Part shown: positions 1-8,285 of the stretch, piece after piece
Layout of the letters: each line of letters begins with the position of its first letter
How positions within the stretch are numbered: the stretch's first letter is position 1
From: DATKWS01 sp035529435
GTDB lineage: Bacteria; Krumholzibacteriota; Krumholzibacteriia; Krumholzibacteriales; Krumholzibacteriaceae
Assembly: GCA_035529435.1 (NCBI GenBank)
Contig: DATKWS010000129.1
Span: 1 to 40,882, forward strand
Direction: 5' to 3'
DNA length: 40,882 bases
Translations under genes and position numbers: made by a program
The notes under the pieces: model-generated
What the model saw: only the letters and a program-made list of their open reading frames with translations
Databases searched by the model: none
Told to the model about the DNA's origin: nothing

Positions 1-92
1 TGCTTATAGTATTGTAAGAGGCGCCGGTTTTTTGTATCTCTCAGAATGGGCGGTACGATCGGCCGCCTGACGCTGTTCCGGAGGATGGCACG

Positions 93-2039
93 ATGTTGAA
101 ACGCAGCCTACCGATTCTTCTCGCATTCGCTCTCCTCGCCGCGGCGGTCCGGCCGGCCGGCGCGGGAGCATTCAAGCTCCGTTCCCGCTCCCTCCTGGAG
201 GGGCCCGTACTGTCGGGTACATTCACCGACGACGGATTCATCCTCGGAACGGGGGGCGGCATTGTCATCTTCCATGACATGGACAATCTCGACGATTGGA
301 CGTATCTCCCGATCGGTGGAGAGCCCCGGGATATCGTGACGTTCTACGAGGTCGCCTATATCGCGGCGAACAGGGGAGGGCTCGTGACGGTCGATATCAC
401 CGATCCCTCGAAACCCATTGCGATGAATCGATTCGATAAATCACGCCGTGCGATCCGCTGTGCGGTGCATGAGCGTACGCTCGTCCTTCTGGATGTCGAC
501 AATACGCTGTTCACCTTCGACCTCACGATTCCGCTCGAGCCGCTGCAGACGGGGATCCAGTACATGAAGTACATCCCCCTCTGGATGGCGAACGAGGAGG
601 AGCTCGTCGCGGTGATCGGAAGCCGCAAGGGGGCACTGTACACCATTCAGGAAGACCACACCCTCCGCAAGTGCTCTGATTTCGCCTTTGCCGAGAATAC
701 GAAACGGGGCATCATACACGACCGGATACTCTACACGATCGCTATGGACGGATCGATCCGGCGGTGGAACCTCGAAGATCCCGCCGCTCCCGTTGAGATG
801 TCTCCTCTCCCGGTCGAATCGGCCGCGGACATCTCGTTCGTCGATGAGGGGGGGCTCATTCTCACCTCGTCGCACAAGGTGATTCCATTCACGTACCGTG
901 GCGGGAAACGTGGAGATACAACGGAGGAACGCGGGCACGCGCGGGACGGCGATCCGGACGGAGCCGGCGCCATCGAGATCGGAAATCCGCTGAAACTGAC
1001 CGGTCACGAGAAGCTCGGTGACGGCGGCGGGGGCGGCGGTCTGCTCGCGCGAATCAGAAGTTCCTTCGTCTACGGCAAGTTTCTGGGTTCCGGCGTGGTG
1101 TTCGACGGGACGCGGTTCGCGATGCTCGCCGGCAAGAGGGGCGTGTTCTTCTTCTCGCTCGGGGAAGACTCGGCCCGGTACCTGGGAGGATTGACGACAC
1201 CCGGATTCGCGATCGATTGTGTCGCCTCGGGCGGTCTCCTCTACGTCGCGAACGGCAATGACGGCCTCCGGATCGGCGAGGTGCACGATGACGGATCGAT
1301 CGACTGGATCGGACACCTCGAGACCACCGAGGCGCGTGATCTCGTGGTGAACGGCTCCGTCGTCGCGCTCTGCGACGGGAGCGCGGGATTCAAGACGATC
1401 GACGTCAGCGATCCGCGCAATCCACGCATCATCGGATCATCGTCTTCACCGTTTTTCAATTCCGCCATCGCCTGCCGCGACGGACGGGCATACATCGCGG
1501 GAGGGCTCGGCGGCGTGGAGGTGCTCGATATCACCGATACGGCCCACCCGCGCCTCGTCTGGCGCGATGAGTTCTCCGAGGTGCGCGGCATACATGTCGA
1601 TTCCCGCTATCTCTATTTCGCCGATGGATTCGAGGGTTTCCGGATCTTCTCGATCATGGAGGAAAAACCGGTCCCGGTCGCCGTGCTCGATACGGAGGGC
1701 TGGAACTGCGATTGTTTCGTGCTGGATGACCTCGCCTACCTCGCCGACGGCGGCAACGGTATAAAGGTCGTCGACGTCGCCGACCGTGAAAATCCCACGC
1801 TCGTCGGGGCGGTCGATACCGGCGCCCTCACGCGAAACGTGCATGCCGTTCCCGGGTTGGTCTTCGCGGCCGTCCATACGAGCGGCATCGCCGCGGTCGA
1901 CGTCTCGGATCCCGCCAATCCCTTCATCGCCGCCCGGTACCGGACGGTCGACGACGGGCGGGGCGTCTGGGTCGACGAGCGATTCGTCTACCTGGCGAGC
2001 GGGAGCGGCGGGGTGTATGTCTTCACCTACGAACCATGA
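93..2039 (+). CDS. Secreted LVIVD-type beta-propeller repeat protein
   Basis: The 648-residue product has a signal peptide (basic MLKR, hydrophobic core, likely cut near residue 24 after an AGA-type site), so it is exported. The mature part is built of repeats ending in D-[IV]-[ST]-D-x-x-x-P, for example DITDPSKP near residue 101, DVSDPRNP near 437, DITDTAHP near 479, DVADRENP near 561 and DVSDPANP near 602. This is the pattern of LVIVD repeats, which fold as beta-propeller blades. A glycine-rich, low-complexity stretch lies near residues 290-325 (DGGGGGG). The start follows a GGAGG ribosome site 9 bases upstream. Repeats of this kind occur in surface or secreted proteins of unknown function in FCB-group bacteria; I cannot name a substrate. 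It is followed by dsbD with only 21 bases between, so the two may be co-transcribed. Confidence 0.85.
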   Translation: MLKRSLPILLAFALLAAAVRPAGAGAFKLRSRSLLEGPVLSGTFTDDGFILGTGGGIVIFHDMDNLDDWTYLPIGGEPRDIVTFYEVAYIAANRGGLVTVDITDPSKPIAMNRFDKSRRAIRCAVHERTLVLLDVDNTLFTFDLTIPLEPLQTGIQYMKYIPLWMANEEELVAVIGSRKGALYTIQEDHTLRKCSDFAFAENTKRGIIHDRILYTIAMDGSIRRWNLEDPAAPVEMSPLPVESAADISFVDEGGLILTSSHKVIPFTYRGGKRGDTTEERGHARDGDPDGAGAIEIGNPLKLTGHEKLGDGGGGGGLLARIRSSFVYGKFLGSGVVFDGTRFAMLAGKRGVFFFSLGEDSARYLGGLTTPGFAIDCVASGGLLYVANGNDGLRIGEVHDDGSIDWIGHLETTEARDLVVNGSVVALCDGSAGFKTIDVSDPRNPRIIGSSSSPFFNSAIACRDGRAYIAGGLGGVEVLDITDTAHPRLVWRDEFSEVRGIHVDSRYLYFADGFEGFRIFSIMEEKPVPVAVLDTEGWNCDCFVLDDLAYLADGGNGIKVVDVADRENPTLVGAVDTGALTRNVHAVPGLVFAAVHTSGIAAVDVSDPANPFIAARYRTVDDGRGVWVDERFVYLASGSGGVYVFTYEP

Positions 2040-2060
2040 CTGTAAATAGAAGGAGTGCGC

Positions 2061-3926
2061 ATGTCGATGACGGCATCATGGCGGAGATCAGCAGTGCGCT
2101 GCATCGGGTTTGTTGCGATCGTTCTTCTCGCCTCGGCCGCATCCTCCGCGCAGGTGTTCTTCCCGGCGGCCGATGAGCTCGTGACGGTACGCGCCGTCGC
2201 GTCATTGTCGACGTTTCACCCGAAATCGTCCGGCTTCCTGGCAATCACCGCCGATATCGCCGAGGGGTGGCATATCAATTCACCTGTCCCTCTCGACGGG
2301 TACCTCATCCCGACGGTGCTGGAGGTGACCGCGCCGGAGGGCATCGGGATCGAACGGATCCTCTACCCGGAACCCGCACTACAGCGCCTGGCGATCAGCG
2401 ACGAGCCGATGTCGCTGTACCACGGCAGCGTGACGTTCGGCGCCGCCCTGTCGATCGCGGCATCCGTACCGCCCGGTTCGTACACGATACATGCCACCCT
2501 CGGCTACCAGGGATGCAACGACATGTCCTGCATCGAGCCGGCCAGCGTCTCGACCGAGCTGACGATCACGGTGGGCGGTCTCGATGCAACCGCCGAAGCG
2601 ATCCATGACGAGATATTCTCGAAACCGCCCTTCACCGGGGCGGGCGGCGCACCGGGCGCGGCGGGTACGGACGGTGCGGCCGGGGATCGCAATGCCGTCG
2701 ACGGGATCATCGAGGAACGGGGGCTCTTTCTCGCGTTCGTATTCATATTCATCGCGGGGCTGGCGCTGAACCTCACGCCGTGCATCTACCCGCTCATCCC
2801 CATTACGGTGAGCTACTTCGGGGGACAATCGGGGGGAAAGACCTCGCGCGCATTCTTGCTCGCGCTGGTTTACGTGCTCGGCATGTCGATCACGTACAGC
2901 ATCCTCGGCGTCATCGCCGCCACGACGGGGAGCCTGTTCGGCTCGGCCCTCCAGAATCCATGGGTCATCCTGTTCATCGCGGCGGTGCTCGTGGGGCTCG
3001 CCACATCGATGTTCGGTCTCTGGGAGATCAGGATGCCGATCTTTCTCACGCGCCGGACGGGAACGGCCCGGCAGGGATTTGTCGGGGCCCTCTTCATGGG
3101 GCTGACCGTGGGGGTGCTCGCCGCTCCCTGCATCGGTCCCTTCGTCCTCGGCCTGCTGACCTACGTGGGGAACCTCGGCAAGCCCGTGATGGGATTCCTC
3201 ATGTTCTTCACTCTCGCCTGGGGGATGGGACTGCCGTTTCTCGTGCTCGGCACCGTCTCGGGGAGCATCTCGCACCTCCCGCAGTCGGGCAACTGGATGA
3301 TCTGGGTGCGGAAGGTGTTCGGGTTCGTGCTCATCGCGATGGCGATCTACTTCGCCCGCCCGATCATCGGCGCGACACTCTCCACGGTCGGATACATCAT
3401 CGTCGCGCTCGTCGCCGGCATCTATCTCGGCTGGATCGAGCGGACGGCCATCGAACGGAAACTGTTCGTCTCGATCCGCCGCGTGTTCGGCATTATCTGT
3501 ATCGCCGGCGCGATACTCATCGCCGCGATGCCCGGCGGCCCGATCCGTCATCGCGAAGCGGCCGCCGGCATCGTGTGGACGCCGTACAGCGAACAGGCGC
3601 TCTCCGAAGCAGCGGCGGCGGGAAAACCCGTCATGATCGATTTCACCGCGGACTGGTGCATACCATGTCACGAGCTGGATCGCAGCACCTTCTCCGATCC
3701 CCGCGTCACCGCCCTCGCCGTGCGGTTCGTGCCGCTCCGGGTCGATATGACGCGCGTGGGCGAACGGGAAAAGAGTATCAGGGATAAATACCGCATAATG
3801 GGCGTGCCGACGATTATCTTTATCGACGGGACGGGTGCCGAGCGCGGTGACCTGCGCGTCACCGGATTCGTCGGACCCGGGCCGTTCAGCAAAACCCTTG
3901 AGCGGGCCGGTACAAATAGTAAATAA
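2061..3926 (+). CDS. dsbD: Thiol:disulfide interchange protein DsbD
   Basis: This inner-membrane reductase passes electrons from cytoplasmic thioredoxin to periplasmic thiol proteins. All three DsbD parts are present in 621 residues. The N-terminal periplasmic alpha domain, after a signal peptide, carries a cysteine pair (C152, C157 in GCNDMSC). The central part of about eight membrane segments holds the CcdA-type cysteines C241 (LTPCIYP) and C357 (APCIGPF). The C-terminal thioredoxin domain has the active site WCIPC (C533, C536). I chose ATG 2061 because AAGGAG lies 6 bases before it; an upstream in-frame GTG at 2055 falls inside that ribosome site. The repeat protein upstream ends 21 bases away. 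All redox cysteines are present, so the enzyme should be active, probably supporting cytochrome c maturation or oxidative folding. Confidence 0.93.
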   Translation: MSMTASWRRSAVRCIGFVAIVLLASAASSAQVFFPAADELVTVRAVASLSTFHPKSSGFLAITADIAEGWHINSPVPLDGYLIPTVLEVTAPEGIGIERILYPEPALQRLAISDEPMSLYHGSVTFGAALSIAASVPPGSYTIHATLGYQGCNDMSCIEPASVSTELTITVGGLDATAEAIHDEIFSKPPFTGAGGAPGAAGTDGAAGDRNAVDGIIEERGLFLAFVFIFIAGLALNLTPCIYPLIPITVSYFGGQSGGKTSRAFLLALVYVLGMSITYSILGVIAATTGSLFGSALQNPWVILFIAAVLVGLATSMFGLWEIRMPIFLTRRTGTARQGFVGALFMGLTVGVLAAPCIGPFVLGLLTYVGNLGKPVMGFLMFFTLAWGMGLPFLVLGTVSGSISHLPQSGNWMIWVRKVFGFVLIAMAIYFARPIIGATLSTVGYIIVALVAGIYLGWIERTAIERKLFVSIRRVFGIICIAGAILIAAMPGGPIRHREAAAGIVWTPYSEQALSEAAAAGKPVMIDFTADWCIPCHELDRSTFSDPRVTALAVRFVPLRVDMTRVGEREKSIRDKYRIMGVPTIIFIDGTGAERGDLRVTGFVGPGPFSKTLERAGTNSK

Positions 3927-4034
3927 TACGCCGTTCGGGGATCGATCCGGCAGGGTATCCGCACAGTGCGGGAACCCGGCGCGAGTACGCGGAATGTCTC
4001 GGCACGGCACGTTCGTGCGGTGGGGAGCGCTGAG

Positions 4035-4898
4035 ATGAAAATCGTTTCCTTTCAAGACAGGGGCCCCCGAACCGGCACCGTCATCGGGGACATGGTGCTC
4101 GATATCAATGCCGCGCAGCCGTTCCTTCCGCGGAACATCGAGGAGATCCTGCTCAGGGGGCTCCTGCCCGAAGTCCAGAACCTCGTCGACAATGCATCGG
4201 AGCTCGACCGATCCCATTTCAAGCCGGTTGCCGAGGTCGCCCTCTATCCGCCGGTGCCGCGGCCGAGCAAGATCATCTGTCTCGGTCTGAACTACGCGGG
4301 GCACGCGCGCGAGCAGAACAGGGAACCGCCGCCGCACCCGATCCTCTTTTCCAAGGCGCCGAGCGCGCTGACGGGACCCTTCGACGACATCGTCGTCCGT
4401 CCCGGGATCGACAATATCGATGCGGAGGCCGAGCTCGCCGTCGTGATCGGGCGCGAGGGGACGATGATCCCGGTCGAGGAGGCGGAAAACTACATCGCCG
4501 GCTACACGGTATTCAACGACGTGAGCGCCCGGCGCGTACAGCGCGAGGATCGGCAGTGGTTCCGGGGTAAAAGCTTCGACACATTCGCCCCGTGCGGCCC
4601 CTGGCTCGTCACACCCGACGAGATCGGCAACCCCCAGGCCCTCGCGATCTCGCAGGTGATAAACGGGCTGGACATGCAGCAGAGCAATACGGCCGAGATG
4701 ATCTTTCCCATCGCGGAGATCGTATCATTCATATCGAACGGGCTGACCCTCATGCCGGGGGATATCATCGCGACGGGAACGCCGGCGGGCGTCGGCGTCT
4801 TCCGTGACCCTCCCCTCTTTCTTCAGGACGGCGATGTGGTCGAGATAGAGATCGAGCGGATCGGCAGGCTCAGGAACCGGGTCAGGTTCATGTCGTGA
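4035..4898 (+). CDS. Fumarylacetoacetate hydrolase (FAH) family protein
   Basis: A 287-residue protein of the FAH fold: an N-terminal domain of about 70 residues, then the catalytic beta-roll. Family signatures are FSKAPSALTGPFDD, the metal-binding acidic cluster in DAEAELAVVIGREG, GYTVFNDVSARR, the GKSFDTFAPCGPWLV segment and the C-terminal GDIIATGTPAGVG. The usual metal ligands (two Glu and one Asp) are present. Family members hydrolyse or decarboxylate 2-keto acids, for example acylpyruvate hydrolase, 2-hydroxyhepta-2,4-diene-1,7-dioate isomerase and oxaloacetate decarboxylase; sequence alone does not pick one. The open frame runs on upstream to 3966, but ATG 4035 has GGGGAG about 8 bases before it and gives the family-typical start MKIVSF. 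It is cytoplasmic and stands alone in a 100-base gap after dsbD. Confidence 0.9.
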   Translation: MKIVSFQDRGPRTGTVIGDMVLDINAAQPFLPRNIEEILLRGLLPEVQNLVDNASELDRSHFKPVAEVALYPPVPRPSKIICLGLNYAGHAREQNREPPPHPILFSKAPSALTGPFDDIVVRPGIDNIDAEAELAVVIGREGTMIPVEEAENYIAGYTVFNDVSARRVQREDRQWFRGKSFDTFAPCGPWLVTPDEIGNPQALAISQVINGLDMQQSNTAEMIFPIAEIVSFISNGLTLMPGDIIATGTPAGVGVFRDPPLFLQDGDVVEIEIERIGRLRNRVRFMS

Positions 4899-5001
4899 CC
4901 GGCTTCGACGGGAAGGCCGCCGTCGTGGACGCGTCACGGTGGATTTCCATGGCAGCCGCCGCAACCCGGGCGCGGCGGATAGTACCGGCGGGCGGACAAC
5001 A

Positions 5002-6222
5002 GTGAATGGTAACCTCAGGCGGATTCTCGTTCTCTCGATATGGGAGAAGATCTGGTCTCTCGGCGAGGGGAGCGGCGTCTCGGACGAACTGCATTTCGTG
5101 GAGCACTTCACCGCCGCCGGTATCGAGTTGCACTTCCTGATTCCGGAACCGCGCGGGACGGGCGCGATCCTCGAAAGGCCCGGCCTCTCGTACCACACCT
5201 ACCCGAATATATTCAGACGGTACGGGCGCCTGCCGACGGCGGCGAAGCGGATCGTGTGGCCGGCCGCCTTCAACCACGCAGCAACGGGACGCCTGCGGGA
5301 GCTGTCCCGGGAAATCGAACCGGACCTGTTGCTCGGATTCTCGCACTACACGCTGCGCCCGCTCAGCGACGTGGGCCCCCGCTGCGGCATACCGACGGCG
5401 GTCAAGCTGTTCGGGGTGATGCATCTCGGCCGGCTCGACCTCCCGCGGCTGCAGTACTGGCGGCGCAACTTCGAACAGATCATGGCGCTCCGTCATCCCG
5501 TCGACCGCTACATCGTCCTCAATGACGGCACGATGGGAAATGCCGCCCTGCAGCGGCTCGGCGTACCCCCGGAGAAAATCGTCTTCCTCCCGAACGGCAT
5601 GGACACGGAATGGGCGAATATCACGGTCGATCGCGCGGCGGCCCGCGATGAGCTCGGCCTCCCGCGTGACACTATTCTCATCGTCACCCTCTCCCGCCTC
5701 GTCGCCTCGAAACGGATCGATCTCTTTCTCCAGGCGGCGGCGTCGATTTCTCCCGCCCGGCTCGGGAACGCGACCTTCGTGATCGCCGGGGACGGCCCGG
5801 ATCGCGGGCGGCTCGAGGCCGAGGCCGCGCGGCTCGGTATCGGGGACCGGGTCGTATTCACCGGGGTGATCCCGCATGATGATATCGTCCGATTTCTCAA
5901 ATGCAGCGATATCTTCGTCGGAACCAACGAGCTGACCAACATGTCGCTGCCGCCGTGCGAGGCGATCCTGTGCGGCGTGCCGGTGGTGGCGTTCGATGTT
6001 TCGGGGACATCCGAGGTCGTGCGGGACGGAGAGACGGGGCTCCTCGTGAACGATACGGATGTCGCGGCCCTCGCCGAACGGATCGCGATCCTGATCGAGG
6101 ATGGCGGCCTCCGGGAGCGTCTCGGCGCCGGGGCGGCGGCGTTCGGGCGGCGGCACTTCATGTCGTGGCCTGAGCGTATGGCGAAGGAAATCGCCGTCCT
6201 CACCGAGCTCGTGAAGAGGTAG
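5002..6222 (+). CDS. Glycosyltransferase, GT4 family
   Basis: A retaining GT-B glycosyltransferase of about 406 residues. The C-terminal half shows the GT4 signature: ILIVTLSRLVASKRIDLFL, FVIAGDGPDRGRLEAEA, VVFTGVIPHDDIVRFLKCSDIFV, then the E-x7-E nucleotide-sugar site in PPCEAILCGVPVVAFD. The N-terminal half starts with a Rossmann strand (RRILVLSIWEKIW) and a glycine-serine loop (GEGSGVSDE). It probably adds a sugar from a nucleotide-sugar donor to a lipid or polysaccharide acceptor; the acceptor cannot be read. The start is uncertain: ATG 4939 would add 21 residues of non-globular character, while GTG 5002 lies directly before the first strand after a weak GGCGGG. No other polysaccharide gene is nearby. 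It converges on cysK with 18 bases between, and no terminator is visible. Confidence 0.88.
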   Translation: MNGNLRRILVLSIWEKIWSLGEGSGVSDELHFVEHFTAAGIELHFLIPEPRGTGAILERPGLSYHTYPNIFRRYGRLPTAAKRIVWPAAFNHAATGRLRELSREIEPDLLLGFSHYTLRPLSDVGPRCGIPTAVKLFGVMHLGRLDLPRLQYWRRNFEQIMALRHPVDRYIVLNDGTMGNAALQRLGVPPEKIVFLPNGMDTEWANITVDRAAARDELGLPRDTILIVTLSRLVASKRIDLFLQAAASISPARLGNATFVIAGDGPDRGRLEAEAARLGIGDRVVFTGVIPHDDIVRFLKCSDIFVGTNELTNMSLPPCEAILCGVPVVAFDVSGTSEVVRDGETGLLVNDTDVAALAERIAILIEDGGLRERLGAGAAAFGRRHFMSWPERMAKEIAVLTELVKR

Positions 6223-6240
6223 GATCTCCCTCCCGGCGAA

Positions 6241-7155
6241 TCAATCCCACAGGCCCGTGCTGAGGTATTTCTCCCCCCTGTCGGGAAAAATGACGACGAT
6301 GAGGCTGTCCCTGTTCTCGGGGCGCCGCGCCGCCTCGAGCGCCGCCTCGAGCGCCGCTCCCGAAGAGATCCCGGCGAATATCCCCTCTTCCCGCGCGAGG
6401 CGTCTCGCGGTCTCGCGCGCGTCGAGCCCCCGCACGGCGACAACCTCATCGATGACATCGCGATTCAACACCGCCGGTATGAATCCGGCACCGATACCCT
6501 CGATGATATGCGGCCCCGGCTCCCCGCCGCTGAGAACGGCCGACTCCGCCGGCTCGACGCCGATGACCTCGACACCGGGCTTTTTTAATTTCAGGAATTC
6601 GGCGATACCCGTGATGGTACCTCCCGTGCCGATACCGCAGACCACGATGTCCACCCTTCCCGTCGTGTCATTCCACACCTCCGGCCCCGTCGATTCGCGG
6701 TGCGCCGCGGGATTGGCGGGATTCGCAAACTGCATCGGCATGTAGGTACCGGGAACGGTCCGGACGATGCGCTCCGCCTCCTCCACGGCCCCCCGCATCC
6801 CACCCCCGGCGGGGGTGAGTATGACTTCGGCGCCGAATGAAGCCAGTATGCGCCGCCGCTCGATACTCATCGATTCGGGCATCGTCACGGTCATGCCGTA
6901 CCCCCTGGCCGCCGCGACGAGCGCGAGGCCGATCCCCGTATTGCCGCTCGTCGGCTCGATGATCCTGCCTCCCGGCTCGAGCAGCCCTTCCCGCTCGGCC
7001 CGCTCGACCATGGCGAGTGCGATGCGATCCTTGATGCTCCCGCCGGGATTGTTCCCCTCCAGCTTCGCGGCGATACGCGCCCCGCATCCGCGCGCGACGC
7101 CGTTCAGGAGTACGAGGGGGGTGTTGCCGATCGTCGCGAGAATATCCTTCTTCAT
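6241..7155 (-). CDS. cysK: Cysteine synthase (O-acetylserine sulfhydrylase)
   Basis: The enzyme makes L-cysteine from O-acetylserine and sulfide, the second step after CysE. The 304 residues match the PLP fold-type II family: IGNTPLV at the N terminus, the cofactor lysine K42 in GNNPGGSIKDR, the phosphate/substrate loop TSGNTGIGLA, and GIGTGGTITGI. The start is one of two adjacent ATGs (7158 or 7155). AAAGGA lies 3 bases before the first and 6 before the second, so I prefer 7155; the much longer upstream frame is not supported. It follows cysE at 86 bases on the same strand with no promoter or terminator seen between, so both should be controlled by the cysE leader. Confidence 0.95.
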   Translation of the reverse strand: MKKDILATIGNTPLVLLNGVARGCGARIAAKLEGNNPGGSIKDRIALAMVERAEREGLLEPGGRIIEPTSGNTGIGLALVAAARGYGMTVTMPESMSIERRRILASFGAEVILTPAGGGMRGAVEEAERIVRTVPGTYMPMQFANPANPAAHRESTGPEVWNDTTGRVDIVVCGIGTGGTITGIAEFLKLKKPGVEVIGVEPAESAVLSGGEPGPHIIEGIGAGFIPAVLNRDVIDEVVAVRGLDARETARRLAREEGIFAGISSGAALEAALEAARRPENRDSLIVVIFPDRGEKYLSTGLWD

Positions 7156-7240
7156 CATGGTTCCTTTCGCCGTCTCGGCGCGCCGTTGCAGGCCCGGCGA
7201 AGCGCGATGCCCGCGGTCACCGGCAGCATTCATGCGACTC

Positions 7241-7921
7241 CTAACCCGCCACCTCGTGCCGCTCCCCCCCACCCAACTCCGTGACACACTTTTCCAGATG
7301 ATAGACCCGCTCCTCGAGGCGCCTGATCACGCCCATCAGCGGATCACTGATCTGATCGTGCCGGAGCGAGATCTTGTGTCCGGATACGTGCCTCCGGGAT
7401 ATCACCTTGGCGGGGACGCCGACCGCCACTCCACCATCGGGAACGTCCTTCACCACGACGGAGCCGGAACCGATCATCGCATGATCCCCGATCATGACGG
7501 GGCCGAGCACCTTCGCCCCCGCCCCGATCACGACATCGTCGCCGATCGTCGGGTGCCGCTTCCCCTTGCTCATGCTGACGCCGCCGAGCGTCACCCCCTG
7601 GTACAGGACCACACCGTCCCCGATCTCCGCCGTCTCGCCGATCACGACGCCCGAGCCATGATCGATGAAGAACCGCCGCCCGATCGTCGCGCCGGGATGA
7701 ATCTCGATACCCGTCAATGCCCGCGCGATGTGCGATACAAAACGGGCGAGCAACTTCATCTCGTGCCGCCAGAGGTAATGCGCGGTCCGGTGGAAGAGGA
7801 TCGCATGGAGTCCCGGGTAGCAGAGGATGATCTCCAGCCGGCTCCTCGCGGCGGGATCGCGATCGAACGCGATGGTGAAATCATCCCGCACCCTCGTTAC
7901 GGCTCGCGATAGCACGTTCAT
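7241..7921 (-). CDS. cysE: Serine O-acetyltransferase
   Basis: The enzyme acetylates L-serine with acetyl-CoA, the committed step of cysteine synthesis. The protein (226 residues) has an N-terminal helical region (RDPAARSRLEIILCYPGLHAILFHR) and a left-handed beta-helix of hexapeptide repeats: GATIGRRFFIDHGSGVVIGETAEIGDG, GVTLGG, RHPTIGDDVVIGAGAKVLG. The active-site histidine and aspartate of IDHG are present. The C-terminal tail is not the classical ...DYVI-type end that docks into CysK, so a stable CysE-CysK complex is not assured. ATG 7921 is chosen because GGAAGGTGAT precedes it by about 8 bases; the frame extends further to 7987 but into the terminator stem. It is the first gene of the cysE-cysK operon and is preceded by a cysteine-codon attenuator. 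Confidence 0.95.
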   Translation of the reverse strand: MNVLSRAVTRVRDDFTIAFDRDPAARSRLEIILCYPGLHAILFHRTAHYLWRHEMKLLARFVSHIARALTGIEIHPGATIGRRFFIDHGSGVVIGETAEIGDGVVLYQGVTLGGVSMSKGKRHPTIGDDVVIGAGAKVLGPVMIGDHAMIGSGSVVVKDVPDGGVAVGVPAKVISRRHVSGHKISLRHDQISDPLMGVIRRLEERVYHLEKCVTELGGGERHEVAG

Positions 7922-7966
7922 CGATGTATCACCTTCCCTCTCCTTGTCATTCACCTTCGTAACGAC

Positions 7967-8009
7967 AAAAACGCCACGGGTTCTCATTGGAACTGAGAAT
8001 CCGTGGCGT
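7967..8009 (-). terminator. Intrinsic terminator (attenuator) before cysE
   Basis: On the minus strand ACGCCACGG (8009-8001) pairs with CCGUGGCGU (7979-7971). After one C-A mismatch the stem continues with UUCUCA/UGAGAA (7999-7994 with 7986-7981) around a 7-base loop, then five U residues (7971-7967). It lies 46 bases before the cysE start codon and between the promoter and the gene, so it can only act as an attenuator for cysE-cysK. Confidence 0.85.
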
Positions 8010-8049
8010 CTTGGAAAATATGGTACCGAATGAGTGATATTACAGGGCC

Positions 8050-8079
8050 CGAATTCTCCCCACTGCTATGTCAGGTGGG
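8050..8079 (-). promoter_or_regulatory. Attenuator pause hairpin and antiterminator strand
   Basis: In the leader RNA, CCCAC (8079-8075), directly after the Cys codons, pairs with GUGGG (8063-8059) around an 11-base loop that holds the leader-peptide stop codon. The next bases, GAGAAUUCG (8058-8050), are complementary over nine contiguous pairs (one U-G) to CGGAUUCUC (8003-7995), the 5' half of the terminator. A ribosome stalled at the UGU codons would cover CCCAC and leave GUGGG-GAGAAUUCG free to pair with the terminator arm, allowing read-through. A ribosome reaching the stop codon would cover it, allowing termination. The pairings are seen in the sequence; the mechanism is inferred from known amino-acid attenuators. 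Confidence 0.78.
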
Positions 8080-8116
8080 TACAACAACAACTTTTATGCC
8101 CTGTTTCCAAACTCAT
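8066..8116 (-). CDS. Cysteine leader peptide of the cysE-cysK attenuator
   Basis: A 16-codon frame reads MSLETGHKSCCCTHLT then TAG, with three consecutive UGU codons at 8089-8081. Cysteine is a rare residue, and a Cys-Cys-Cys run directly before the cysteine biosynthesis operon is the hallmark of a leader peptide whose translation measures charged tRNA-Cys. The frame starts about 3 bases after the predicted transcription start (8119), so there is no room for a ribosome site and it should be read leaderless or nearly so. Immediately after the Cys codons comes the 5' arm of a pause hairpin, and the stop codon lies in that hairpin's loop, just before its 3' arm and the antiterminator strand. This is where a classical attenuator needs it. 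The peptide itself probably has no other function. Confidence 0.85.
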   Translation of the reverse strand: MSLETGHKSCCCTHLT

Positions 8117-8125
8117 TCTACTATT

Positions 8126-8154
8126 ATTTTACCGCACTTTTCCCGATTTGTCAA
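8126..8154 (-). promoter_or_regulatory. Sigma70-type promoter of the cysE-cysK operon
   Basis: On the minus strand TTGACA (8154-8149) and TAAAAT (8131-8126) are separated by exactly 17 bases. The first is a perfect -35 box and the second differs from TATAAT at one position. The predicted start of transcription is near 8119, giving a leader of about 199 bases to the cysE start codon. Confidence 0.85.
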
Positions 8155-8285
8155 CGGCTGATTAATAACGGTATGCCCCGGCCGCATGCCCACCGGCGCC
8201 GAACAGGCCGGTCCTGCCATTTTCACATGAGGAAAATTTTTCACCCCGGCGTTGGGAGTGAATGTAACGCTCGCTCTGCATTGGA

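Noticed and set aside
1..92. Promoter (TATAGT near position 5) and GGCGCC-T6 terminator at the window start
   Set aside because: The -35 region falls outside the window and the stem is too short to judge.
2379..4337. 652-residue open frame on the minus strand
   Set aside because: It is antisense to dsbD and the FAH gene, has an Arg/Asp/His/Glu-rich composition typical of shadow frames in GC-rich DNA, and no ribosome site or domain.
7922..8119. T-box riboswitch before cysE
   Set aside because: The leader has a terminator and sits before a cysteine gene, but the conserved T-box sequence (AGGGUGGNACCGCG-like) and a specifier stem are absent; the Cys-codon reading frame explains the layout better.
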